IMG/VR virus record: IMGVR_UViG_3300024057_000007
Span: 1 to 37,651 of that record
DNA length: 37,651 bases
Origin: a virus
Direction: 5' to 3' (one strand)
In this document: one piece after another, positions 16,789 through 24,662 of the stretch
How the letters are laid out: each line of letters begins with the position of its first letter
How positions within the stretch are numbered: position 1 is the first letter of the stretch
Notes under the pieces: model-generated
Databases searched by the model: none
Told to the model about the DNA's origin: nothing
What the model saw: the letters and a program-made list of their open reading frames with translations, nothing else
Translations under genes and position numbers: made by a program

Positions 16789-18420
16789 ATGAAAGAGTTT
16801 AAAGATTTTTTTAAAGGATTAGATAGAGATTTTGGTTATCGAGAAATACTCAAAGGATTTCCTGATCCAGAGACTGGTAAAATAAAATTTCGAGATGAAG
16901 ACAAGGCCTATGGATGGAAACATAGAAGTATTACAGACGAGGATTATGTTAAACACTTAACAGGGGATGTAGGAATGGGCATTCAACCCTGTGATGATCA
17001 GGGTAACGCCTCATTCGGTGCTATAGATATTGACCCCAACAATTATACAGATTTTACACCACAAAAATATTTAAAAATTATTCAAGACAAAAACCTACCC
17101 CTTGTACCTATTAAATCAAAAAGTGGAGGACTACATATATTTGTATTTACCACAAAACCTATCTCAGCGTCTGCTATTAGAGAGTTTTTATCTTCATTTT
17201 TATTTATATTTGGTTTAAAAGCGACGACAGAAATATATCCTAAACAAACTAAATTAGGATTAACAGCTGCGGGCGCCAAACAAGTTGGGCAGTTTATAAA
17301 TCTGCCGTACGCTCCCCTAGAAGATAGTGGAGTTTATTTACCTGATGGTACTATATTAAAGCTTAAAGACGGTTTGAATGTCATAGAAAACAATTTACTA
17401 ACCCTAGAACAATTAAAAGAAATAGCCACCACAAAAATAAAGGAAGTTATTACAGGTGGTCCAGAAGCATTAGCTGATGGTCCTCCATGTCTCCAAATGA
17501 TCTGTAAGGAAGTAATGGAGTCCGGTAAAAAACTAACTGATGGAAGAGATAGATTCTTGTATGAGTACATGGTATTTGCAAAAAAGAAATATAAAGACTC
17601 ATGGGAAGACGCTGTCCTACAAGCAGGGAGAGATTATATTCAGTACGATAAAGTGTGGGGAGACGAGAAAGTAAAAGAAAAAATTAAATATTGGAAAAAA
17701 GATACAGCGGGTCATCAATGTAACGCGGAACCTATAAGCAACTATTGTGCAAAAGCAACTTGTGTAAAAAGAAAATTTGGAATCAGTGTGGGTAGAAAAA
17801 ATGCGTGGCCACTGATCTCAGGTTTAGTTAGAATTAATTATAAACCAGATCCCGAGTTCTATTTCAATGTAGAAGTATCTACTAGCAAAACAGTCCAGGT
17901 CCATGCTAAAGATGTTAAAAAAGTAACAGAGATGAGAGAATTAAGATCACTTATTGCAGCCCAAACCGGTATTTGTCCGCCTGTCATAAAGCAAACTGAA
18001 TTTCAACCAATATTAGACTCTTTGTATCCACCGGAAGATTTAGCTCCGCCGGTGGGTACAAGTCCCGTTGACATACTAAAAAAATATTTAACTGAATATG
18101 TCAACGGGCCTAAGGCTAAAACCTATGCAGCATTTAAAAGTGGTGCAGTATTAGAAGAAGATGATTCTTATTATTTTGATTTTGATCAATTCTTTGATTA
18201 CATAAGAAGGTTTGAATGGAGGAAAGACAGCTCTCGTACAGGAGTTATGATAAAAAATATTTTTAAAGGAGAGTTTGGAGTTCAAAAAAGATTTCCAAAA
18301 GGAGAAAATACAAAATCTTTTCCCCCATTACGTTGTTTAAAAGTTCCTAAGCTAGACTTAGCCAAGGAAGAAACACCCGACGAACTCATACAAATAGAAA
18401 ACAAGGAGGATATAGTATGA
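16789..18420 (+). CDS. AEP-superfamily primase (primase-polymerase type)
   Basis: A 543-residue archaeo-eukaryotic-type primase. Seen: GIQPCDDQGNASFGAIDIDP with the catalytic D80-x-D82, the SKSGGLHIFVF motif (110-120) with the nucleotide-binding H116, and TTEIYPKQ (146-153) as the third motif. Cysteines at 234, 311, 320 and 325 (PPCLQM, HQCNAE, NYCAKATC) form a PriCT/PriL-like metal or Fe-S site. It should make primers, and may polymerise, for the PolA at 20801. The type resembles primases of TOTE-like conflict elements and phages rather than DnaG or T7 gp4; no helicase domain is fused. AAGGAG precedes the ATG, and its stop overlaps the next start (ATGA). Confidence 0.88.
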   Translation: MKEFKDFFKGLDRDFGYREILKGFPDPETGKIKFRDEDKAYGWKHRSITDEDYVKHLTGDVGMGIQPCDDQGNASFGAIDIDPNNYTDFTPQKYLKIIQDKNLPLVPIKSKSGGLHIFVFTTKPISASAIREFLSSFLFIFGLKATTEIYPKQTKLGLTAAGAKQVGQFINLPYAPLEDSGVYLPDGTILKLKDGLNVIENNLLTLEQLKEIATTKIKEVITGGPEALADGPPCLQMICKEVMESGKKLTDGRDRFLYEYMVFAKKKYKDSWEDAVLQAGRDYIQYDKVWGDEKVKEKIKYWKKDTAGHQCNAEPISNYCAKATCVKRKFGISVGRKNAWPLISGLVRINYKPDPEFYFNVEVSTSKTVQVHAKDVKKVTEMRELRSLIAAQTGICPPVIKQTEFQPILDSLYPPEDLAPPVGTSPVDILKKYLTEYVNGPKAKTYAAFKSGAVLEEDDSYYFDFDQFFDYIRRFEWRKDSSRTGVMIKNIFKGEFGVQKRFPKGENTKSFPPLRCLKVPKLDLAKEETPDELIQIENKEDIV

Positions 18421-19175
18421 AAAATAAAGACGCCGGCTGGGGAGCTTCCCCAATCGAAAATAAGAAAGACCCACCACCAAAAGTATACGTGTGTATGCCT
18501 ACTTATGATACCATGCATACTGCAACATGTTTATCTTTAATAAAGTTATTTGATAAGATGACTGCCAGTGGCATTAAGATGAACATTAGTACATTTAAAT
18601 GCCCTTACATAGGTTATGGAAGGAATATATTAGCCGCATTATTCTTAGATTCTAAGTATGAGTATCTATTATTTGTTGATGCAGATGTTCAATTTGAACC
18701 GGATGCAGTGGCAAGAATGTTAGTAACTAAGAAAGATTTTATATGTACACCCTATAGAAAAAAGACAGAGGATATTTCTGTTAAATATTCTGTAGCTTTT
18801 GAAGATAAGAATAATATTAATGTAGAACCCTTTGGAATCACTAAGATAGCTAAAGGCCCTGCTGGATTAACATTGATTCATCGTAGAGTCTTTGAAAAAT
18901 TAATGCAGCTTCATCCGGATTTAAAAATAAAACATTTTAATGGTATTCCAAAAGATGTAGGGGATAAATATTTATTTAATTTCTTTGATACAGGCTTCGA
19001 TCCAAAGATTGGTTTATGGGAAGGAGAAGATGTGAGTTTTTGCAATCTAACTAAAGCAGCTGGCTTTGAAATGTGGGCTAATTTAAATTCAGAAGTAGTG
19101 CACTATGGAACATATGGTTATGCTGGTAAGTTTGGAGACTCTCTAACTAAAAAAAAGAATGGCTCGGGTTTATAA
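18417..19175 (+). CDS. Glycosyltransferase, GT-A fold, second copy
   Basis: A 252-residue GT-A enzyme with KVYVCMPTYDTMHT (22-35), GYGRN (66-70), DxD in LLFVDADVQF (D88, D90), GPAGLTLIHRRVFEKLM, GEDVSFC and a C-terminal VHYGTYGYAGKFGD. It is homologous along its length to the protein at 2508 but lacks that protein's first 20 residues. It lies between primase and UvrD-like helicase, overlapping the first by four bases and the second by 17, so it is expressed with the replication proteins. That timing makes DNA, or a host target, as plausible an acceptor as a virion protein. Acceptor not known. Confidence 0.85.
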   Translation: MKNKDAGWGASPIENKKDPPPKVYVCMPTYDTMHTATCLSLIKLFDKMTASGIKMNISTFKCPYIGYGRNILAALFLDSKYEYLLFVDADVQFEPDAVARMLVTKKDFICTPYRKKTEDISVKYSVAFEDKNNINVEPFGITKIAKGPAGLTLIHRRVFEKLMQLHPDLKIKHFNGIPKDVGDKYLFNFFDTGFDPKIGLWEGEDVSFCNLTKAAGFEMWANLNSEVVHYGTYGYAGKFGDSLTKKKNGSGL

Positions 19176-20598
19176 AATCTATGGTCCACCTGGTACAGGG
19201 AAAACCTTTAGATTAATAAGAAGAGCTCAAGCCTATCGCAGGTGTGGGGTCCCTTACCATAAAATAGGGTACTTTGCTTTTACGCGAAAGGCTGCGGGTG
19301 AAGCCCGCTCTAGAATAGGTGTGTCTGAAAAAGATGTACCTTATTTTCAAACTCTACATGCCTTCGGTTTTCATCTCTTGGGGTTAAAAGAAGAAAACAT
19401 AATGCAGCCCTATCACTATGCAGACTTGGGGAAAAAATTAGGAATAAGAGTTAATTTTTCTGACGCCTACAACGAGGAAGAGACTCATTTTTTAACCTGC
19501 AATAATCCTTACTTCCAATTAATTGGAAGAGCAATAAATAGAAACAATTCTGTGAGAGTTGAGTTTGATCGCAATGAACATGATCGCAAAGACATAGAAT
19601 GGAGCACCTTAAGAAACATAGAGGTGAACCTTAAAGAATATAAAGAGAAGAATAAGTTAAGAGACTTTAATGACATCATCAAGGATGTTATTAAATTAAA
19701 AGATACCCCTCAATTCCCTACATTCGAAGCCGTCTTTATTGATGAAGCCCAAGACCTATCCCCATTACAATGGAAACTTTATGACGTATTAAAAGAAAAA
19801 ACTGGAGATATGTATTTAGCGGGCGATGATGATCAAGCCATCTTTGCGTGGGCTGGAGCTGATGTAAATAGATTTATAAATGAACCGGCTCAAGAAAAAG
19901 TATTAAGATATTCTAGACGTGTTTCAAAAGCTGTCCAGGAACAATCACAAATAATAGTGGGTCGGATATCAGGCATCAGGAAACATAAAGATTACTTCCC
20001 TAGAGCGCAAGAGGGTCTTGCGTCTCATATCTCTAATTTAGGACAAGTAGACCTTACAAAAGGTAAGTGGTTAATCTTAAGCAGAACAAAAAATAATTTA
20101 TTAAAAATAATGGAAGAGCTGAGGAGAAAAGGTTTATATTACCAGAGTAATAAAGGAAAAAGTTTTAAGGTTAGTCTTTATAAAGCAGCGGTGTCTTATA
20201 CTAACTGGCGCTTTGATGAAAAACTTGAGGCAAAAGATATTGCGGAAATAAGAGAATACACCCCTGAAGGAGAATGGGATGTAAAAAAAGAATGGTACGA
20301 AGCATTCACGCAGGCTAGTCAGGAAGATAGTTTATATATCAGAAATTTATTATCAAACAATGAAAAATTAAATGAGAATGCTAGAATATTTGTTTCTACA
20401 ATTCATGCGGCGAAAGGTGGTGAAGAAGATAACGTAATTTTATCCTTACATCAAGGAAGAAAAGTTCAGGGGGGAATTGCATTAAGCATTGACAAACAAG
20501 ATGAGGAGCATAGAGTATGGTACGTGGGCAGTACGAGAGCAAGAATTAATCTATATAAACTAGTTTCGAAAGTACATCGAAAGGAATACATATTATGA
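19159..20598 (+). CDS. SF1 UvrD/Rep-like DNA helicase
   Basis: A 479-residue superfamily 1A helicase with all motifs in order: Walker A GPPGTGKT (9-16), motif Ia AFTRKAA (40-46), TLHAFGFHLL (65-74), Walker B DEAQD (195-199), motif III GDDDQAIFAWAGA (222-234), motif V TIHAAKGGE (414-422) and motif VI YVGSTRAR (455-462). It is shorter than bacterial UvrD (about 720 aa), with reduced 1B and 2B subdomains. It is the likely 3'-5' unwinding motor of this phage, since no DnaB- or gp4-like helicase is visible. The ATG overlaps the glycosyltransferase gene by 17 bases; its stop overlaps the DUF3310 start. Confidence 0.93.
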   Translation: MARVYKIYGPPGTGKTFRLIRRAQAYRRCGVPYHKIGYFAFTRKAAGEARSRIGVSEKDVPYFQTLHAFGFHLLGLKEENIMQPYHYADLGKKLGIRVNFSDAYNEEETHFLTCNNPYFQLIGRAINRNNSVRVEFDRNEHDRKDIEWSTLRNIEVNLKEYKEKNKLRDFNDIIKDVIKLKDTPQFPTFEAVFIDEAQDLSPLQWKLYDVLKEKTGDMYLAGDDDQAIFAWAGADVNRFINEPAQEKVLRYSRRVSKAVQEQSQIIVGRISGIRKHKDYFPRAQEGLASHISNLGQVDLTKGKWLILSRTKNNLLKIMEELRRKGLYYQSNKGKSFKVSLYKAAVSYTNWRFDEKLEAKDIAEIREYTPEGEWDVKKEWYEAFTQASQEDSLYIRNLLSNNEKLNENARIFVSTIHAAKGGEEDNVILSLHQGRKVQGGIALSIDKQDEEHRVWYVGSTRARINLYKLVSKVHRKEYIL

Positions 20599-20804
20599 GT
20601 GAAGCTTATAAAAAACAAATTGGTGGTGATCATTATGCCTCAATGACGATACAACCCTCAGAATTTATTAATAAAAATAATATTCCCTTTGCGGAGGGAA
20701 ACGCCATAAAATATTTATGTCGTCATAAACAGAAAGGACAAAAACAAGATTTAGAGAAGGCTATTCATTATTGTCAGATGGCTATTGAAAGGGACTATGA
20801 ATGA
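20595..20804 (+). CDS. DUF3310 protein (69 aa)
   Basis: Matches the DUF3310 pattern: QIGGDHY (8-14), IQPSEFI (19-25), GNAIKYLCRHKQKG (35-48) and DLEKAIHYC (52-60). The family includes a domain of the T7 gp1.7 nucleotide-kinase gene and is common in phage replication regions; as a stand-alone 69-residue protein its role is not established but nucleotide metabolism is suspected. It overlaps the helicase and polymerase genes by four bases each, which ties it to the replisome operon. Confidence 0.9.
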   Translation: MSEAYKKQIGGDHYASMTIQPSEFINKNNIPFAEGNAIKYLCRHKQKGQKQDLEKAIHYCQMAIERDYE

Positions 20805-22762
20805 AAATACCTCCTTACTTATTACAAACTGAATGGGTAGCACCAGATGAGTATCCAGACTTAAGAAACTATCCTGAAATTGCAATTGACTTAGAAACTA
20901 AAGACCCTGATTTAAAAACAAAAGGATCAGGCGCTGTTGTGGGTCGAGGTGAGGTAGTAGGTATAGCAGTGGCCGTAGAAACAGGCTCCTGGTATTTTCC
21001 TATCGCACATGCAGAAGGACCTAATGCAGATAGAAAGAAAACTTTAGACTGGTTTAAAGATATTCTAGGTTGTCCAGCTACCAAAATATTTCACAACGCA
21101 ATGTACGACGTATGTTGGATACGTAGTTTAGGTTTAAAAATCAATGGTTTAGTGGTAGATACAATGATTGCGGCTTCTCTTCTAGATGAGAATAGGTACT
21201 CTTTTACACTTAATACTTTGTCCTGGGTATACTTAGATAAAGGTAAAAATGAAACTGCGTTAATTAATGCGGCGAAAGAAAGAGGACTCGATCCTAAAAA
21301 AGATATGTGGCAGTTACCAGCGTTAGTAGTAGGTGCCTATGCAGAAAAAGATGCTGAGTTAACATTTGAATTATGGCAACGTGTGAAAAAATTAATAGTT
21401 GAAGAAGATTTACAAAAGATATTTAATCTAGAGACTGATCTTTTTCCTTGCCTGGTCGACATGAAATTTCTCGGAGTGAGAGTGGACGTTGACAAAGCTC
21501 ATACACTGAAGACACGGCTAGCATCCCAAGAAGAAAAGTTAATCCAAGAAATAAAAAAAGAAACAGGAGAAGAGCCTCAAATATGGGCAGCAAGATCGAT
21601 TGCCAAAGTTTTTCAAAAACTCCACCTACCTTATGACCGTACTGAAAAGACTGACTCTCCTTCATTTACAAAAAATTTCCTTTCCTCTCATGAACATCCT
21701 GTAGTTCGCATGATAGCAGAGGCAAGAAAAATAAACAAGGTCCGTACAACTTTTATTGATACAATCTTAGAACATGAACACAAAGGTAGAATACATGCAG
21801 ATATAAATCAGATTAGATCTGATCAAGGTGGAACTGTAACGGGAAGATTTTCATATTCTAATCCAAACCTACAGCAAATTCCAGCACGGGATCCAGAAAC
21901 AGGGCCTTTAATAAGAAGTTTATTTATTCCAGAAGAAGGACACAGCTGGGGATGTTTTGACTACTCACAACAAGAGCCGAGACTGGTTGCACACTATGCT
22001 TTAAAATTTGGATTACCTTCTGTTAATCAAATTGCAGATTCATATGATACAGAGCCGGCAACAGACTTTCATCAAATTGTAGCTGACATGGCTGACATTC
22101 CCCGACTACAGGCCAAGACTATTAATTTAGGTTTGTTTTATGGAATGGGTAAAGCAAAACTTCAAGCTGAGCTTGGGGTATCAAAAGAAAAAGCAACTGA
22201 GCTATCAGATAGATATCATTTAAAAGTTCCGTTTGTAAAACAACTCATGAATACATTAATGAATATTGCGTCTACCAAGGGACAAATTAAAACTTTATTA
22301 GGAAGACGTTGTAGATTTCCTAGGTATGAACCTATCTTAAGAGGAATAGACTGGGGTAAATTTGTACCAGCAGAGGATCAAGAAAGAATGTTGGAACTGC
22401 AGGCAATGGGGCCTTATTTAATTGATGAAGAAGGGGAAATAATAAAAGATAAAGATAACAAACCCAAAAAAAATTATTGGCATCAAAATAGTTCGCGAAG
22501 AGCCTTCACCTATAAATCTTTAAATAGACTAATTCAAGGATCAGCGGCTGACATGACGAAGAAAGCAATGTTAGATTTATGGAAAGAAGGTATTGTCTCT
22601 CACATTCAAATTCACGATGAGCTAGATATTTCTATTAAAGATGAAGCTCAGGTTAAAAAAATAAAAGAAATTATGGAGAGTGCTGTTGAGTTAGAAATTC
22701 CTAATAAGGTTGATTATGAATCAGGGCCAAGTTGGGGAGAAATAAAAGAAAATGACCTATAG
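20801..22762 (+). CDS. polA: Family A DNA polymerase with 3'-5' exonuclease (762-Leu type)
   Basis: 653 residues. Exonuclease domain: Exo I D30-x-E32 (AIDLETK), Exo II N99-x3-D103 (HNAMYD), Exo III Y180-x3-D184. Polymerase domain: VTGRFSYSNPNLQQIP (346-361), motif A DYSQQEPR (387-394), motif B R435-x3-K439-x3-L443-x3-Y447-G, motif C HDE (605-607). The residue aligned to E. coli Pol I Phe762 is Leu443. About 55 residues are inserted between LGRRCRFPRY and FTYKSLNRLIQGS, as in other phage PolA proteins. No 5'-3' exonuclease domain. It is the replicative polymerase, encoded just after DUF3310 (four-base overlap). Confidence 0.96.
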   Translation: MKIPPYLLQTEWVAPDEYPDLRNYPEIAIDLETKDPDLKTKGSGAVVGRGEVVGIAVAVETGSWYFPIAHAEGPNADRKKTLDWFKDILGCPATKIFHNAMYDVCWIRSLGLKINGLVVDTMIAASLLDENRYSFTLNTLSWVYLDKGKNETALINAAKERGLDPKKDMWQLPALVVGAYAEKDAELTFELWQRVKKLIVEEDLQKIFNLETDLFPCLVDMKFLGVRVDVDKAHTLKTRLASQEEKLIQEIKKETGEEPQIWAARSIAKVFQKLHLPYDRTEKTDSPSFTKNFLSSHEHPVVRMIAEARKINKVRTTFIDTILEHEHKGRIHADINQIRSDQGGTVTGRFSYSNPNLQQIPARDPETGPLIRSLFIPEEGHSWGCFDYSQQEPRLVAHYALKFGLPSVNQIADSYDTEPATDFHQIVADMADIPRLQAKTINLGLFYGMGKAKLQAELGVSKEKATELSDRYHLKVPFVKQLMNTLMNIASTKGQIKTLLGRRCRFPRYEPILRGIDWGKFVPAEDQERMLELQAMGPYLIDEEGEIIKDKDNKPKKNYWHQNSSRRAFTYKSLNRLIQGSAADMTKKAMLDLWKEGIVSHIQIHDELDISIKDEAQVKKIKEIMESAVELEIPNKVDYESGPSWGEIKENDL

Positions 22763-23333
22763 TTTTAAAGATCATGACAAAGCTGACGTTAGAAATCTAA
22801 TTATGGCTATCAATGTTCTAGGCGAAAATTTAGTTGGTTTAGAATTAGGAGTTCTGCAAGCTGAAAGTTTAATGACCATCCTACATAACTGCAGTATAAA
22901 AAAATTATACGGTGTAGATCACTGGAAGGGCTACACTGATTATCTAAGTAGAGAACCAAATTATCAACCTGTATATACGGTGTCTGATGAAGACGCCGAA
23001 TATAATAAGCTTACTGCACTTCACCGAATTAAACATTCAGGGATGAAGGACAAGGTAGTAATAATTGAAGGGGATTCTTTAAACAAGAACACAATAGATT
23101 ACATAGAAGATAAAAGTCTAGACTTTATATTCTTTGATGCCATGCTGGACGAGGATCAAGCTTATAAAGAAGCTCTGGCTTATTATCCTAAACTAAAAGT
23201 AGGAGGCTATTTAATGGGGGATGATGCTTTCTGTGAAGAGCAGGTTATTATTCCTTTAAACAAAGTATTAAAACACTATAAAAACACCAACCCAATCATC
23301 ACATATGGGCGTTGTTTTATGGTAAAAATATAG
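22752..23333 (+). CDS. Class I SAM-dependent methyltransferase-like protein
   Basis: The 193-residue protein has a Rossmann-type motif I VGLELGVLQAES (28-39), acidic strand-2 end YGVDHWKG (53-60), VVIIEGDSL, and LDFIFFDAMLDEDQAY as motif IV. This fits the Methyltransf_24/cephalosporin-hydroxylase-like group, many of which act in sugar or natural-product modification. It overlaps the polymerase gene by 11 bases. A second member lies at 27419. Substrate unknown. Confidence 0.75.
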   Translation: MTYSFKDHDKADVRNLIMAINVLGENLVGLELGVLQAESLMTILHNCSIKKLYGVDHWKGYTDYLSREPNYQPVYTVSDEDAEYNKLTALHRIKHSGMKDKVVIIEGDSLNKNTIDYIEDKSLDFIFFDAMLDEDQAYKEALAYYPKLKVGGYLMGDDAFCEEQVIIPLNKVLKHYKNTNPIITYGRCFMVKI

Positions 23334-23364
23334 ATATAATAAGAGAAAAATAAGGAGAAAACTT

Positions 23365-23466
23365 ATGAACAAAATAAAACAAGTATGGGCATTAGCACAA
23401 GCTAATCCGAAGATAGCTACCGCTGCTGTGGTAGTAATCATTGCCATATATTTTTTAGTAAACTAG
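23365..23466 (+). CDS. 33-aa single-TM peptide
   Basis: A very short gene with a strong ribosome binding site (AAGGAG, seven bases before ATG). The product has a basic, amphipathic N-terminus (MNKIKQVWALAQANPK) and one membrane span (IATAAVVVIIAIYFLV). The charge layout predicts N-in insertion in the inner membrane. Similar tiny basic-TM peptides are found in marine phages; the role is unknown. Confidence 0.7.
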   Translation: MNKIKQVWALAQANPKIATAAVVVIIAIYFLVN

Positions 23467-23480
23467 GAACTGTATGACCC

Positions 23481-24131
23481 ATGGCCTATCTAAATGCAAA
23501 CATCCCTGTGCTCTATTCACAGATCAGGAGAGAATATCTTTATGATCTTAAAGAACATCATGGAGAAGTTGAAGACTGCATTATATTTGGCCTGGCATCA
23601 ATTACAGGGCGTCCTGTCCTTTTTCATGCAATCATGGAAAACGGCGCGGTCTTCTATAGGCTCCCTATCTCCGCGTTCATTCAAAGAGGATTTAGAGCAA
23701 GTGAAGTTCCTCGGATGCGACTTGATGAGCTGGAGCTATGGAATTGCTTTAGTTATTATCCTAGCGTTTTGCTTTTTGATATCTTAGACGGCCAATCTGG
23801 AAAATTTTTTGGAAAAGATAAGAAAACCTACCCAGGTGCATATCTTTTTACAGTTGACTGGGCACATCCAGAGAGTAATATAGTAGATACGGATCATTCT
23901 GAAGTACCGCATGAACATAAATGCGCACACATTCTAGCCCTAGAGAATGGAAATTATGCAGCACAACCTAATAATCGGATCCTTTGGGATATACCTTCAT
24001 TCACAGTAAGAGACGAAGTCCCCGATTGGAAGGTGCAGACTTCAGATTGGAATGTAGAGGACACCGGTAAGTGGAAGACAGAAGATACCGATAGGTATTT
24101 TTATAAAATTGAGGAAAACAAAGATGAGTAA
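23481..24131 (+). CDS. Conserved marine-phage protein of unknown function (216 aa)
   Basis: The product starts MAYLNANIPVLYSQIRREYLYDL and has an alpha/beta N-terminal domain (VEDCIIFGLASITGRPVLFHA, GAVFYRLPISAFI) and a Trp/Asp-rich C-terminal region (PGAYLFTVDWAHP, HEHKCAHILALENGNYAAQPNNR, WDIPSF). The H-E-H-K-C-A-H cluster could bind a metal. I recognise the general protein from uncultured marine phages but know no function. Start ATG at 23481 lies just 14 bases after the TM peptide gene; a second ORF in another frame (23494 on) is taken as a shadow. Confidence 0.7.
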   Translation: MAYLNANIPVLYSQIRREYLYDLKEHHGEVEDCIIFGLASITGRPVLFHAIMENGAVFYRLPISAFIQRGFRASEVPRMRLDELELWNCFSYYPSVLLFDILDGQSGKFFGKDKKTYPGAYLFTVDWAHPESNIVDTDHSEVPHEHKCAHILALENGNYAAQPNNRILWDIPSFTVRDEVPDWKVQTSDWNVEDTGKWKTEDTDRYFYKIEENKDE

Positions 24132-24342
24132 CTGTAAAAAATGTAACTGTAAATGTCATTGTAAGGATGAATTTCATACCGATGTGTATGGAGTATGTCC
24201 TTGCGATAACTGTAAATGCAACAGCAAAAGAACCTATACAAACCTAAAGGAACATGGTACAGACATTTCCTATGAAAACGAAGTCAGCAAGACTGGTGGA
24301 GTCGTTGTAGATGACACTGGCGAATGCGATTCATGTCAATAA
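24124..24342 (+). CDS. Cys-rich, metallothionein-like small protein (72 aa)
   Basis: The first 35 residues hold nine Cys in CxxCxCxCxC spacing (CKKCNCKCHC, then VCPCDNCKC), and two more close the protein (CDSC). The pattern favours a metal-cluster protein, metallothionein-like or a multi-zinc knuckle, over a disulphide protein, as no signal peptide is present. ATG 24124 is chosen over the TTG at 24109 because GAGGAAA (24111-24117) sits seven bases ahead. It overlaps the preceding gene by eight bases. No family name can be given. Confidence 0.7.
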   Translation: MSNCKKCNCKCHCKDEFHTDVYGVCPCDNCKCNSKRTYTNLKEHGTDISYENEVSKTGGVVVDDTGECDSCQ

Positions 24343-24351
24343 TGGAGGAAT

Positions 24352-24513
24352 ATGAATAAACTATTTTTAATACTGGTAATATTATTCACTTTAAATGCCT
24401 GCGCAGTGGGGCAGAAATGCACTTATACACAAGAAGGAACTAAAATTTCATCTTGGTTTTGGATTACTGAAGGTGAAATGCCAGCGGACTTAAGTAAAGA
24501 CAATTGTAACTAG
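24352..24513 (+). CDS. Small lipoprotein (53 aa), possible o-spanin
   Basis: A signal peptide with lipobox LNAC (MNKLFLILVILFTLNAC; acylated Cys17) is followed by a short 36-residue periplasmic tail with two more Cys (KCTYTQ, NCN). The ribosome binding site GGAGGA is six bases away. Small lipoproteins close to an endolysin can be outer-membrane spanins (Rz1-like) or entry-exclusion proteins. The tail is not Pro-rich as in Rz1, so the assignment is tentative. A second lipoprotein lies at 27297. Confidence 0.7.
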   Translation: MNKLFLILVILFTLNACAVGQKCTYTQEGTKISSWFWITEGEMPADLSKDNCN

Positions 24514-24533
24514 TATGACTGATGGGGGCGTTA

Positions 24534-24659
24534 ATGAAGTACAGAACGTTAAAGCTTTTTCGGACAAGAAGAAACGCAAGGAAAAGAATTCAAGCAACAG
24601 AAAAAGCGGTGCAGGCTTTAATAATTGTCCTAATGGTGATTCTAGTACTTTTGGTATAA
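24534..24659 (+). CDS. 41-aa basic protein with C-terminal TM
   Basis: The frame starting at ATG 24534 encodes a strongly basic N-terminal half (MKYRTLKLFRTRRNARKRIQ) and ends in one membrane span (QALIIVLMVILVLLV). An alternative frame from 24515 to 24670 encodes 51 polar residues with no recognisable feature and is considered less likely. The GGGGG run nine bases upstream may act as ribosome binding site. Its stop runs into the next start region (TAATGAATG). Possible small holin or pinholin-like peptide. Confidence 0.5.
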   Translation: MKYRTLKLFRTRRNARKRIQATEKAVQALIIVLMVILVLLV

Positions 24660-24662
24660 TGA

